The position numbers and the translations under genes are program-made. The notes under the pieces were generated by a model. It searched no databases. It saw nothing but the letters and a program-made list of their open reading frames with translations, and was not told the DNA's origin. DNA of 64,000 nt. Origin: Larix kaempferi. Taxonomy: Eukaryota; Streptophyta; Pinopsida; Pinales; Pinaceae. Below, one piece after another: positions 35,120 to 44,879 of the stretch (the first letter of the stretch is position 1; each line of letters begins with the position of its first letter). Where the stretch lies: assembly GCA_027924585.1 (NCBI GenBank), contig BSBM01000826.1, positions 14,043,501 through 14,107,500 on the forward strand, in the 5' to 3' direction.

Positions 35120-36728
35120 CTACGTAGTGAACTCTATGGGTGCCAACCCAGTAGTAAAACATTCTATGATATCTTTGTAGTAGTCATCGAAAATCTGAAT
35201 AGCAAACAACTGTGCATCAGGCAGATTGTCTTCAAGGCTTGTGGGCTCTTCTCTTGACTCAATCCTTGACAGATGATCGGGTCCTGAGTTCAATCTGCCA
35301 AGCTTAACCACTATCTCAAAGTCATACTCCTGAAAGAGTAATAACCATCTGCAGATTCCCCCCCTTAACACTGGCTTGTTGACCAAGTATTTCAAATCAA
35401 AATTGTTAGTGAACATAGAGAAGTGCGCACCAAGCAAATAGTTCCTGAACTTTTGCAGCACGTAGACCATAGCTAGGCCTTCTCTCTCCGTTGTGGTATA
35501 ATTCTTCTCTGCAGATGAGAGATTCCTACTCGAAAATGCAATGGGGTGGTCAATAAATCCCTCTCGTGGTTGTGCTAGGACAACTCCCAATGCTATACAT
35601 GGAGCATCGGCATGGACATGAAATGACTTCTCCCAGTCTGGAAAGACTAGGATCGACGCAGTTACCATTTTCTCTTTTAAGGTGTCAAAGCCTTGTTCAC
35701 ACTCTGCGTTCCATATGAACGATGTGTCTTTCTTTAATAGCTTCTCCATAACTGTTGTTATCTCCGCATAACCTTTTATAAAATTCATGTAGTAACCAGT
35801 ATGCCCCAATGTAGTGCGCAACTGCTTTATTGAATTTGGTGTCGGCAAGTTTACAATAACTGTGATCTTCGTAGGATCAACCATCAAGCTCTGCTTGCAC
35901 ACAATGTGTCCCAACAGAATTCCATAGGGTACACGAAAGATACACTTCTTCAGGTTTAATGACATTTGATGCTGTCTGCATTTTTCTAGCATCAATCTAA
36001 GATTTGCGCAATGGTCCTTCAACAACCCAAATATTGTCCAATCGTCAAAATAAGCTTCTAAAAACTTGTGCATGAAATCTTTAAATGCTGTGACCACTAC
36101 TTTGGAAAAGATGGCAGGCGCATTCTTCAGACCAAACGACATTACTGTGTACTGGAACAACCCCCATTCAGTGGAAAAAGTGGTCTTGTGCCTATCTACT
36201 GGGTCAATTCTTATATGATGATATCCCAAAAATCCATCAGTAAAGGAATATGCCTCATTTCCTCCAACGTTATCAAGCACCTCATCAGTGAAGGGAGTAG
36301 GAATGGTCATGCATTGACGCATCATTCAATTTTTTGAGATCCACACAAATCCTGATCTCGCCTTTGGTCTTCTTATCTTAGACAACCATAGGGCTTATCC
36401 ATTTAGATTCCTCAACCAGCTCAATGATCCCCGCATCGAGCATTTTATCAAGTTCTGTCCTGACTCTTTCTTTGTATCGCGGATTCAGTCTATAGGGCCT
36501 CTGCTTAACAAGTTTTGCACTTGGCTTAAGAGGTATCTTCATAACCCCTAAATCTCCCAAAATGCCCTTCATCTCTGTAAACCTTGTCGGGAATAAATCC
36601 CGATACTCATGTAACAAGTCTGCGATCTCCGCAACAGTCTGATCATCCCAATAGTCTCCAATACTTGCGAACTTTGGCTCTTCGCTGGTGCCAATGTTCA
36701 CTTTCCTCGTTTTCACAAGTCCACTCAT
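35120..36728 (-). pseudogene. Element B reverse transcriptase and RNase H
   Basis: The linker SIGDYWDDQTVAEIADLL and KIPLKPSAKLVKQRPYRLNP leads to DKMLDAGIIELVEESKW. A stop lies at 36,378 and a one-base shift near 36,305. A 401-codon open stretch (36,325-35,120) then holds FTDGFLGYHHIRI, FGLKNAPAIFSKV and the catalytic box YFDDW (near 36,045). RNase H reads HADAPCIALGVVLAQ and TTTEREGLAMVY, with TNNFDLKYLV where TDH is usual, and GPDHLSR. The end, at APIEFTT, is two adjacent stops (TAG TAA). Confidence 0.9.
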
Positions 36729-36957
36729 GTCTAGAATTTCCAGCGGAGGTCCCTCTACATTGCGCGCTCCTTCTGACTCAGGAATGTTTATGTTGCGCGG
36801 ATCCTCCTCATCATTGTCTTCTTTTTCTTCAGCCTCTTAAGCTATGTTATAACATTCCATGGCATGTTCTACCTGTTCCTTCCATTATGTCTGTAGGCCG
36901 GCAGGTACATTGTCACCTCCAAAGAATTCCTCTAATGTCATGTTGCTATGTGGACAT

Positions 36958-37415
36958 TGTTCGGGTACACAGGGTACTACCAAAGGACCGAACACCAAGA
37001 GCAACCACTTCACACAAACAGATCACAGATCAACACACCGATGTTTTGACGTGGTTTAAACCCTCTTGAGGGAAACACTCCACGGCCCCGGCCAAATAGC
37101 TTCTACGGGACAATTTATTATGCAAAGAAAGAAAGTTACAAATGAGCTTCTCATAATCGATCAACTAAACAATGACCCTCCATGCTCTTTAAATAGAGAT
37201 CATGGACCAATCGGGTGTTAAGCCACGGATCAAGGTTAGGTTTGATCTAAGAGAAGTTGAGCCGTCGGATCACTCTATGTCGGAAACATATCGTGACCGT
37301 CGGATTAAGTATATACAAATGCATACTAATGCATACTAAAGAAACACACTATCCCTAACGGATATATTACACAAGTTGATCTTAACTAACTCCTAAGTGT
37401 CTAAATATCCTAACA
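36958..37415 (-). repeat. Left (3') LTR of Copia E
   Basis: It starts TGTTCGGGTACACAGGG and ends CCTAACA. The TATA-like CTATTTAAAG (minus) is at 37187-37196. The polypurine tract, minus CTTAAGGGGGGA, lies immediately right at 37416-37427. Confidence 0.97.
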
Positions 37416-37497
37416 TCCCCCCTTAAGAACAACTTGGGATAGGATTGAAGGATTTACAAAAGTGACACTATTAGGAGAAGGAAGGAGGCATTAGAAC

Positions 37498-40400
37498 CTA
37501 TCCCCCCTTAATGACAAGTTCTTGAACTCCTAACATAGATCGAAGTTTAGAAAACTTCGCTTCGGTAAGAGACTTGGTGAAGATGTCTGCAACTTGATCA
37601 TCTGTAGGGAAAAAGAGCACTTCAAGAACACGATCATGAACAAGATTTCTGATGAAGTGCATGTGTAGCTCAATGTGTTTGCTGCGTTGATGTAGAACTG
37701 GATCTTTGGCAAGCTTGATGGCACTTTGATTGTCGCACCAAAGTGGAGTAGGCTGCTGCTGCTCGAATCCAAACTCTGAAAGGATCTGTCGAAGCCATAA
37801 AGCTTCCTGACTGGCATTAACTGCTGCTCGATATTCGGCCTCTGCTGAAGAAAGAGCAAGAGCTTGTTGTTTCTTACAAGCCCAGGTGATAGGTCCAGAG
37901 CCCAGACTGAAAACATAACCTGCAGTAGACTTTCGATCATCAAGATCGCCGGCCCAATCTGAATCAGTGAAACCAACCAACAAAGGTTTCCCCCCTGTAC
38001 TGTAATGAATCCCAAACTGAACTGTACCTCGAATATATCGAAGTATTCTTTTAGCTGCTTTCCAGTGACTTTCATGAGGTGTCTGCATATAACGGGCAAC
38101 TCTACCAACGGCAAAGGAAAGGTCAGGACGGGAATGAGTCAAGTATAAGAGACAACCAACAAGCTGACGATACAATGTGGCATCTACTTCAGGTGAAGTA
38201 CAAGTGGCAGAAAGTTTGACTCCAGACTGGAAGGGAGAAGGGGCTGGTTTACAATCTTCCATGTGAAAGCGACGAAGAAGGTCACAAGCATACTTAGACT
38301 GAGAAAGAAAGATTCCTTCTTTGGTTTGCAGAACTTGGAGACCAAGAAAATAATGCAAATGTCCTAAGTCTGACATTTCAAAAGTTTGTTTAAGACTGGA
38401 TTTCACATGGGTTATAAGCTTAGGGTCACTACCAGTAAGAATAAGGTCATCAACATATAGAACAAGTATGATGAGATGGTTTCCTACTTTCTTGGTATAG
38501 ACATTGGGGTCAGAATGGCATCTAGAAAAACCAGTGTCAAGGAGAAAGTTATCCATTTTGGCATACCAAGCTCTAGGAGCTTGCTTAAGGCCATATAAGG
38601 ATTTCTTAAGGCGACAAACAAGGCTAGAGTTATTCTGAACATAGCCAGGAGGTTGTTCCATGTAAATTTCCTCCTGTAAATCACCATGTAAGAAGGCAGA
38701 CTTGACATCCATTTGATGGACTTCCCAGTTGTGTAAGGCTGCAAGGGAAAGAACAAGGCGGATGGAGTTCATTTTGGCGACGGGAGCAAAGGTTTCATTG
38801 TAGTCAATCCCTTCAACTTGAGAAAAACCTTTGGCAACTAACCTTGCCTTAAGTCTTTCAACACTTCCATCTGATGCATACTTAGTTCTGTAGACCCATT
38901 TACATCTGACAAGTTTTCTTCCTTTTGGAAGAGGTACAAGATCCCAAGTATCGTTCTCCATTAAGGAACGATATTCTTCATCCATGGCTGCATCCCAATC
39001 TGGATTCCCTGAAGCTTCTGCAAAAGTTTCTGGATCATGATTCTCGGAAACTTGAGCCAAAAGAGAAGAGGCTCGCTGAAACTGAGAACGTGTTCGACGT
39101 TGATCTCTAGGATCACCGGCAAGATCACCAGCTGCTTCACATGTTGAACGGACCCATCGAGGAAGCACTTGTGCTGGTGCAACTGGAGGAACATGAGCAG
39201 GCGGAGGTGGATTTTCATCCTCACTGTCATCATCAGAAACTGGAGTTGGAAACCTGTCAAGGAAGTTGGAAGAAGAAGAAGAAGGCACAAACGCCGAATC
39301 AGGCTCGCAGGCCAAAGATGGCACACTCGCCGAGTTAGGCTCGCAGGCCAAGATATTTTCATCAAATTTAACATCTCTTCTAATGATTATAGCATGAGAA
39401 TGTGGTTGAAGAAGTCTATAACCTTTTACATCTTCAGAATATCCAACAAATATGCACTTTTCACTTTTAGGCTGCAATGCTTTCCGTTTTTCATCCGGAA
39501 TGTGAGCCCATGCTTCACTACCAAACACACGAAAGTGACTTACATCAGGTTTAATTTTACTCCATGCTTCTTCCGGTGTTATACCTTGTAATGCTTTTGT
39601 GGGGGTGCGATTTACTATGTAATTTGCACAATTTATGGCTTCAGCCCAAAATTGAAGACTTAGTCCCTTAGATTGGATCATACAATTAGCCATTTCTTTT
39701 AAAGTGCGGTTCTTCCGCTCAGCTACACCATTTTGTTGTGGTGTATATGGAACAGTGTGCTGTTGTTGGATGCCTTGTTCAGTGCAGAAAGTAGTGAACT
39801 GTTTGTTAACATATTCTTCTCCATTGTCAGATCTTAACTTAATAATTTGATGACCAGATTGTTTTTCAACAAGGGCCTTGTAGGCCAAGAACATGTTAAA
39901 TACTTCGCTCTTAAGTTTTAGGAAATAAACCCAAGTGCGTCTGGTGTAATCATCAATGAAAGTTAAGAAATATTTGAAACCAGAAAATGAAGCAGATGGA
40001 AGAGGACCACACAAGTCACTATGCACAAGCTCCAAGGGAACCGAGGCGTGCCAAGAGGCACGTTTGTCAAAACTGTCCCGATGATGTTTTCCGAGTACAC
40101 AACCGGAGCAAACACCATCTCTGCAAGAGACCATCGGAAGACCTGTCACCATATTTTCTTTACATAGTTGTTGCAATGAGCGATAATTTAAGTGACCAAA
40201 TCGCTCATGCCAAAGTTTGCTCAAGTTATCACTATGAGCAACAAAAACTGAAGGGAAAGGTGATGACCCAAAGTTGTTAAACTTGTACAACCTGGTAATA
40301 TCATCAACAATTCCGGTAGCTAGAACCTGTTGAGGATCTTTAAAATCCTTGATTACAACTTGGTGAGGTGTAAAGGTCACAGTTTTACCTTCACCAGAAT

Positions 40401-40980
40401 GAGTGATCTGATAGACTGATAACAAATTGCAGGAAATTCTTGGAACACATAGTACATCACTAAAATGACCATTATCTACTGGAACTGTTCCAGCTCCTAC
40501 AACACTTAGAGATCTATCATCACCAACAAATATTTGTTTGGTGTTACATTCATGCATAGTAGAAAAGATGGCTTGATCCTTAGCCATATGATAAGATGCT
40601 CCAGAATCAATGAGCCATTCATTTGAAGTAGAAGAAGAAGATGCATTATAAGAATAACCAGAAGCACAAAGTGCATGTCCATGAGAGGTAGATTCTGATG
40701 GCGAATCTAGGCTGATGTGGTGCTTCTTCATTGCTGCTTCCAAGGCTGCCATCTTTTTGAAACACTTTGATTCATCATGATTATCTTTCCCGCAATAGTT
40801 GCAATGACGCTCAGTCTTCTTGCCTTTTGGCTTGGATCCTTTGTCATTTTTTAAAGAATGAGCTGACTGAGAGGGTTTGGGACCCTTGTTTGACTTATTA
40901 TTGCGAAAATTTTGTTTCTTGGGAGGCTTGGACTTTTCTTTCTGTTGGGACAATAAGGCTTTCCCCAGATGTATCTGCAT
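37498..40980 (-). CDS. Copia E pol polyprotein
   Basis: 1160 codons. A CCHC knuckle lies at residues 60-73 (CNYCGKDNHDESKC). The protease active site is WLIDSGASYHM (about 122-132). Integrase has the zinc part HERFGHLNYRSLQQLCKENM and CSGCVLGKHH, then the core D (LVHSDLCGPLP), D (LRSDNGEEYV) and E (NGVAERKNRT). RT has the box YVDDLILTG (YVDD at 38447-38458). RNase H has TDSDWAGDLDDRKSTAGYVF, LSSAEAEYRAAV and WCDNQSAIKLA. All catalytic residues look intact. The ORF starts inside gag in the +1 frame, so Gag-Pol needs a frameshift or the copy carries a one-base insertion near 40,958. Confidence 0.95.
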   Translation of the reverse strand: MQIHLGKALLSQQKEKSKPPKKQNFRNNKSNKGPKPSQSAHSLKNDKGSKPKGKKTERHCNYCGKDNHDESKCFKKMAALEAAMKKHHISLDSPSESTSHGHALCASGYSYNASSSSTSNEWLIDSGASYHMAKDQAIFSTMHECNTKQIFVGDDRSLSVVGAGTVPVDNGHFSDVLCVPRISCNLLSVYQITHSGEGKTVTFTPHQVVIKDFKDPQQVLATGIVDDITRLYKFNNFGSSPFPSVFVAHSDNLSKLWHERFGHLNYRSLQQLCKENMVTGLPMVSCRDGVCSGCVLGKHHRDSFDKRASWHASVPLELVHSDLCGPLPSASFSGFKYFLTFIDDYTRRTWVYFLKLKSEVFNMFLAYKALVEKQSGHQIIKLRSDNGEEYVNKQFTTFCTEQGIQQQHTVPYTPQQNGVAERKNRTLKEMANCMIQSKGLSLQFWAEAINCANYIVNRTPTKALQGITPEEAWSKIKPDVSHFRVFGSEAWAHIPDEKRKALQPKSEKCIFVGYSEDVKGYRLLQPHSHAIIIRRDVKFDENILACEPNSASVPSLACEPDSAFVPSSSSSNFLDRFPTPVSDDDSEDENPPPPAHVPPVAPAQVLPRWVRSTCEAAGDLAGDPRDQRRTRSQFQRASSLLAQVSENHDPETFAEASGNPDWDAAMDEEYRSLMENDTWDLVPLPKGRKLVRCKWVYRTKYASDGSVERLKARLVAKGFSQVEGIDYNETFAPVAKMNSIRLVLSLAALHNWEVHQMDVKSAFLHGDLQEEIYMEQPPGYVQNNSSLVCRLKKSLYGLKQAPRAWYAKMDNFLLDTGFSRCHSDPNVYTKKVGNHLIILVLYVDDLILTGSDPKLITHVKSSLKQTFEMSDLGHLHYFLGLQVLQTKEGIFLSQSKYACDLLRRFHMEDCKPAPSPFQSGVKLSATCTSPEVDATLYRQLVGCLLYLTHSRPDLSFAVGRVARYMQTPHESHWKAAKRILRYIRGTVQFGIHYSTGGKPLLVGFTDSDWAGDLDDRKSTAGYVFSLGSGPITWACKKQQALALSSAEAEYRAAVNASQEALWLRQILSEFGFEQQQPTPLWCDNQSAIKLAKDPVLHQRSKHIELHMHFIRNLVHDRVLEVLFFPTDDQVADIFTKSLTEAKFSKLRSMLGVQELVIKGG

Positions 40981-41578
40981 TATTGATTATTCCAAGATGA
41001 ATGAGTTTATCTTGTTCCCTAATCAAGGAATCACAAAAGGATTCAAGACTAGGCTCTTGATAGCTGGCTGCATTCAATGACGCTTTCATGGAGTAAAATG
41101 TAGATACAAAAACAGAATATGCAGGTCCAAGTTTGGAAAGAATGTGATAAATGCATTGTTTGTCTTCCCTCTCAATCTTACATTCTGCACATAAGAGCTT
41201 GAGAGTTTTGTACTTAGATAAATAATCTTGAATGCATGAAAAGTCACTTGGATTTAAAGAAATCAACTCATTTTCGAGTTGGTGGCCTCGAATTTCATTG
41301 TGTTTACCAAACACAGTTTCCAACTTGTCCCAAGCAGTATTAGGTTCATCAATTCCAGATATGTGGAATCGCAAATCAGTAGAGATTGACATCCCAATCA
41401 ATCCACGAGCTTCATCACATCTATTTGCCCATTTTATTTTCTTTTCATCATCAGTGGGTTCTTTTTCTTTCCCTGTTGTAATTCTGAAAAGTCCCCTACT
41501 TCGTAGAACATCCTCCATACGAGATTTCCATGAGAAATAGTTGGAACTGTTAAGTAGAATACCACAATGGGCGGCCAT
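40898..41578 (-). CDS. Copia E Gag, N-terminal part
   Basis: 226 codons from MAAHCGILLNSSNYFSWKSR. It has the Copia Gag pattern (RMEDVLRSRGLF, AWDKLETVFG, LENELISLNPSDFSCIQDYL, YHILSKLGPAYSVFVSTFYS). It overlaps the pol ORF by 83 bases. The zinc knuckle is encoded only in the other frame, so full Gag depends on the shift. Confidence 0.92.
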   Translation of the reverse strand: MAAHCGILLNSSNYFSWKSRMEDVLRSRGLFRITTGKEKEPTDDEKKIKWANRCDEARGLIGMSISTDLRFHISGIDEPNTAWDKLETVFGKHNEIRGHQLENELISLNPSDFSCIQDYLSKYKTLKLLCAECKIEREDKQCIYHILSKLGPAYSVFVSTFYSMKASLNAASYQEPSLESFCDSLIREQDKLIHLGIINNADTSGESLIVPTERKVQASQETKFSQ

Positions 41579-42121
41579 ATTTGTAAATTAATGGCTGTAA
41601 AAGCAGAAACCAATAGTCTGGATGTGAAGAGCTCGAAAAAAAAGGCGGTTTCAAAAAAAAGGCACTGAAAACTGACTCTGTATGATGAAGTTATGCTTGA
41701 ACAAAGAAACTGTTGAAGATGTCCCCAATAGTGACGTGGCAGCTAGAGAATGTCCAGCTAAAAAAAAAGAACCCCCCTCTTCCCAAGATGAACCTTTTGA
41801 CAATCACTTTACAAAAAAAAGTTGCTTTTAAGTGAATCACTTTTGTAAAATAAGTGATTTCACTTTTACAATGATATTACTTTTAAATAGTGCAACAATA
41901 AATAAAAGCTTTAAGTGACTCACTTGTATTTTTATTTTTTATTATTTAAGTGAGATGCACTTTTACAATAAAGTAACTTGAAAATAGAAATTGCATGCAC
42001 TTTTCATTTTAAAAGTAACTTCCTAAGACTTGAACTCAAGACCTATTAAGGAATAAAGCAACTTTGGACCAAGTGAGCTAGTTTAAAAGGTATGTAAAAT
42101 ATGGAAATGAGGAAGGGGGCT

Positions 42122-42165
<44 letters not shown>

Positions 42166-42743
42166 CTTCTTGCTCGGTTTGCGTGCTTGCCCTTTTTCCT
42201 GCAAACCAAACCACAAAACGAAACAAAAAAAACTTTTCCACACTTGTGGAGTTAGATCTTGTTAGCTTGCCCGGAAAGTCTACGTTTTCTCTCTGTTTCT
42301 GATTTGCCGAGATCGCGCAAAGTGCACGGCAAAGAGCATACGCAGCCGAGAAAAACCCTTTTCCTTTCTGTTTCTGATTTGCCGAGATCGCTCAAGGTGC
42401 ACGGCAAAGAGCATACGCAGACGGAAAAGCAACAATCCGAACCAAAAAAAACTAACAGTAACAAAAATGAAATATGAGATTTTTTTCTTTTCAAAAACGA
42501 AATAAAAAAATGCGTCACTGTAACATTATACCTTCAGATCTGATGAAAAACGCGTTTCTGGAGCAACCGGGAACCGTTTTCGATCAAACGAAAACTATTT
42601 CCCAATGGAAACGACGCTCCGGACGCAATGGAATATCTCCCACAGCCCAGAAATGCGCAGAAATACCAGAACTAGAAACCCTTACGAGTTTCGGCAACAA
42701 CAGTTCAAGATCTAGATCATAACCGGAAGCGGCACTTCATAAA
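41579..42743 (-). other. Copia E untranslated leader with poly(T) and a 75-bp duplication
   Basis: Between the primer site and gag lies about 1.16 kb without a gene. A 75-bp unit beginning TCTGTTTCTGATTTGCCGAG is duplicated at 42292-42366 and 42367-42441. A run of 39 T (39 A on the minus strand) lies at 42124-42162, and AAGTGA/TCACTT inverted motifs recur near 41,820-41,960. The open frames here follow the duplication and are not genes. Confidence 0.75.
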
Positions 42744-42756
42744 AGCTCTGATACCA

Positions 42757-43214
42757 TGTTCGGGTACACAGGGTACTACCAAAGGACCGAACACCAAGAG
42801 CAACCACTTCACACAAACAGATCACAGATCAACACACCGATGTTTTGACGTGGTTTAAACCCTCTTGAGGGAAACACTCCACGGCCCCGGCCAAATAGCT
42901 TCTACGGGACAATTTATTATGCAAAGAAAGAAAGTTACAAATGAGCTTCTCATAATCGATCAACTAAACAATGACCCTCCATGCTCTTTAAATAGAGATC
43001 ATGGACCAATCGGGTGTTAAGCCACGGATCAAGGTTAGGTTTGATCTAAGAGAAGTTGAGCCGTCGGATCACTCTATGTCGGAAACATATCGTGACCGTC
43101 GGATTAAGTATATACAAATGCATACTAATGCATACTAAAGAAAAACACTATCCCTAACGGATATATTACACAAGTTGATCTTAACTAACTCCTAAGTGTC
43201 TAAATATCCTAACA
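42757..43214 (-). repeat. Right (5') LTR of Copia E
   Basis: It is the same length as the left copy with about one difference. A TATA-like box is at 42986-42995. The primer site lies immediately left at 42744-42756: minus TGGTATCAGAGCT, complementary to initiator methionine tRNA. Confidence 0.97.
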
Positions 43215-43219
43215 GACAT

Positions 43220-43802
43220 TCTGGTCTAAATATTCTTTCCTTAATAATCTGTAAAGAATCATTGATGGTAGGACTCTCGTCTTCAAAACTGAAACTCTTT
43301 TGGAAGTTCGCAGTTAGGGTAAGCCATATGTAGTATCCCTACGCAATTCCATACCTAGGTACCATTTCTTTGGAATTTCTTACTCCAACGTGTGCACAAA
43401 CAGATGCACCCATTCTGTCTGTGGTCTTTCCTCCCATGCTTGTGAACATATTTCAATATATTTCCTTGGATTTGTCTGTCCATTGTATTTCTCAAAGGGT
43501 AGTGTAACCTTATCAGCAAACCTGATCTACATCTTGATTCTGCACTGATCCCATGTGGTCAATGTCTGCTTATGTGCAGCCCACCATCTGGCAGGTGTCT
43601 CGCGCAGTGCCATATCTAGTGCTGGTAGGCGATGCTCATCCGTAATTGCTACAGTATATTCTTTGATAAAGGAATAAACATTAGATAAATCATCATAGGT
43701 GGGAATTGGGCTTACCTCCTTTCCAATCCAGTGCAGGGAATTTGTAACCTGCACGCATCTCCTTGCTGATATTTTGTGCATACAACTTAGCCAATTCTCC
43801 AA
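43220..43802 (-). pseudogene. Element B second Gag-capsid-like module
   Basis: The module follows the protease. Seen: ENWLSCMHKISARRCVQVT, HWIGKEVSPIPTYDDL, then TPARWWAAHKQTLTTW and WDQCRIKM. After a stop, KYNGQTNPRKYIEICSQAW, EWVHLFVHTLE and KKWYLGMELRRDTTYG follow. It aligns with element A 8985-8300 and looks like a Gag capsid pattern in an unusual place. Copia E interrupts the downstream linker. Confidence 0.72.
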
Positions 43803-43989
43803 TCCTGTGTCAAAGTTTAAAATGCAATAGTTGTCACATCTCTAGCTAAGTGTTCCATCTACAGTGGGATTAATATAGTCATCTTGGTTCTCAATCATCT
43901 TGTAAAGGCGGTCCAAATCTTGAGCCCTGGATTCTTCCTGAATTGGCTCACTGTATCTTTCTCCATCCTCAGGGTCCAATGGTGCGATG

Positions 43990-44846
43990 ACCCTGAGATG
44001 ATTTCCTTAGAATATCATATTCTTCGTCTTCAAGCTTATGATGGCGACGCTATCCATACCCTAGTCAATTCATAAAAGTGTAGGAAAGGTTTGACTATCG
44101 TCCACGATCTTGATAACCTCGAAGTCTGCGTAACTTTGCACTCCATCAATGTCAACAACAACATTGGATAACCTTCCAAAAGGTATGAGCTTCTCTTGGT
44201 TGGCCATTCTCAACTAGATAGGTGACCATAATAGCTTTGGTCTCCCCATTTGCTGCCATGTCTATTTAGTTAAGACATTTAATTCTGATCCCAGATCAAG
44301 AATGATCTCATCCATTTCATAGTCTCCTATCTGTGCACTAAGTCTCATTTCTCTGTGAGTTCTTTTGTGTTTCTTGATGTGGTGAATTGTGCTATCAGTA
44401 GTTTCAATCTCGCTGCATAGCTCATACTGATCTAATAGTTTTTGCAATTTTGCGATAGCATTTGGATTCTTCAGCAACTTCATGCAGCTCCTGAGGAACT
44501 GTGCAATAGAGGTGCCTGTCTCTGTTGCGGCGCTCGTTTTGTCATAAGCAGCTGACATATCTTCTATATGCAGTATTTCACTACGCAACGGGATTCTCGG
44601 GGATCTGGGTGCTGAGTCTTTGAAGATATCCCACGCTTCTTCAAAGGTTTCTTTGTTTTTCTTCACGTCGAAAGCAGGTGCTTTCCCAACAACTTTTCTT
44701 ATCCATATTGTTTCAAGAGGGGTTTGCTTAGTGTTAAAATCTCTAGAAGTCGAAGCTTCTTCTCCTCTATCTCTCCCTGTCGCAGCGCCACTTCGCGTCA
44801 CTACATTGATACTTGGATCTGCATGCCTCCTCTCTACTATGATCAA
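43990..44846 (-). pseudogene. Element B aspartic protease
   Basis: The active site reads DEIILDLGSELNVLTK at about 44,310-44,270, with DLGS where most proteases have DTG or DSG. MGRPKLLWSPIQLRMANQ, SYADFEVIKIVDD and LRVIAPLDPEDGERY follow. The first 190 codons, upstream of the active site, are a charged linker. The frame stops at the codon after NVLTK. Confidence 0.82.
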
Positions 44847-44879
44847 CTGAATGTTTGGGTTCGTTGCATCTTGCCTCTT

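Larger units (their letters stand above)
36958..43214 (-). mobile_element. Young, nearly complete Ty1/Copia element E
   Basis: LTRs at 36958-37415 and 42757-43214 are both 458 bp and differ at only one position that I see (near 37,345; C against A). The target duplication is GACAT at 36953-36957 and 43215-43219. PBS and polypurine tract are in place, and gag and pol are open. It is inserted in element B's pre-RT linker. By LTR identity it is the most recent insertion in the window. Confidence 0.97.

Noticed and set aside
37530-38114. Second minus-strand frame of 194 codons inside Copia E
   Set aside because: It overlaps RNase H of the real pol in another frame and has no motif of its own.
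42252-42518. Frame with repeated CSLPCTL.DLGKSETERKR
   Set aside because: It follows the 75-bp duplication in the leader of Copia E. It has no family match and lies in an untranslated part.
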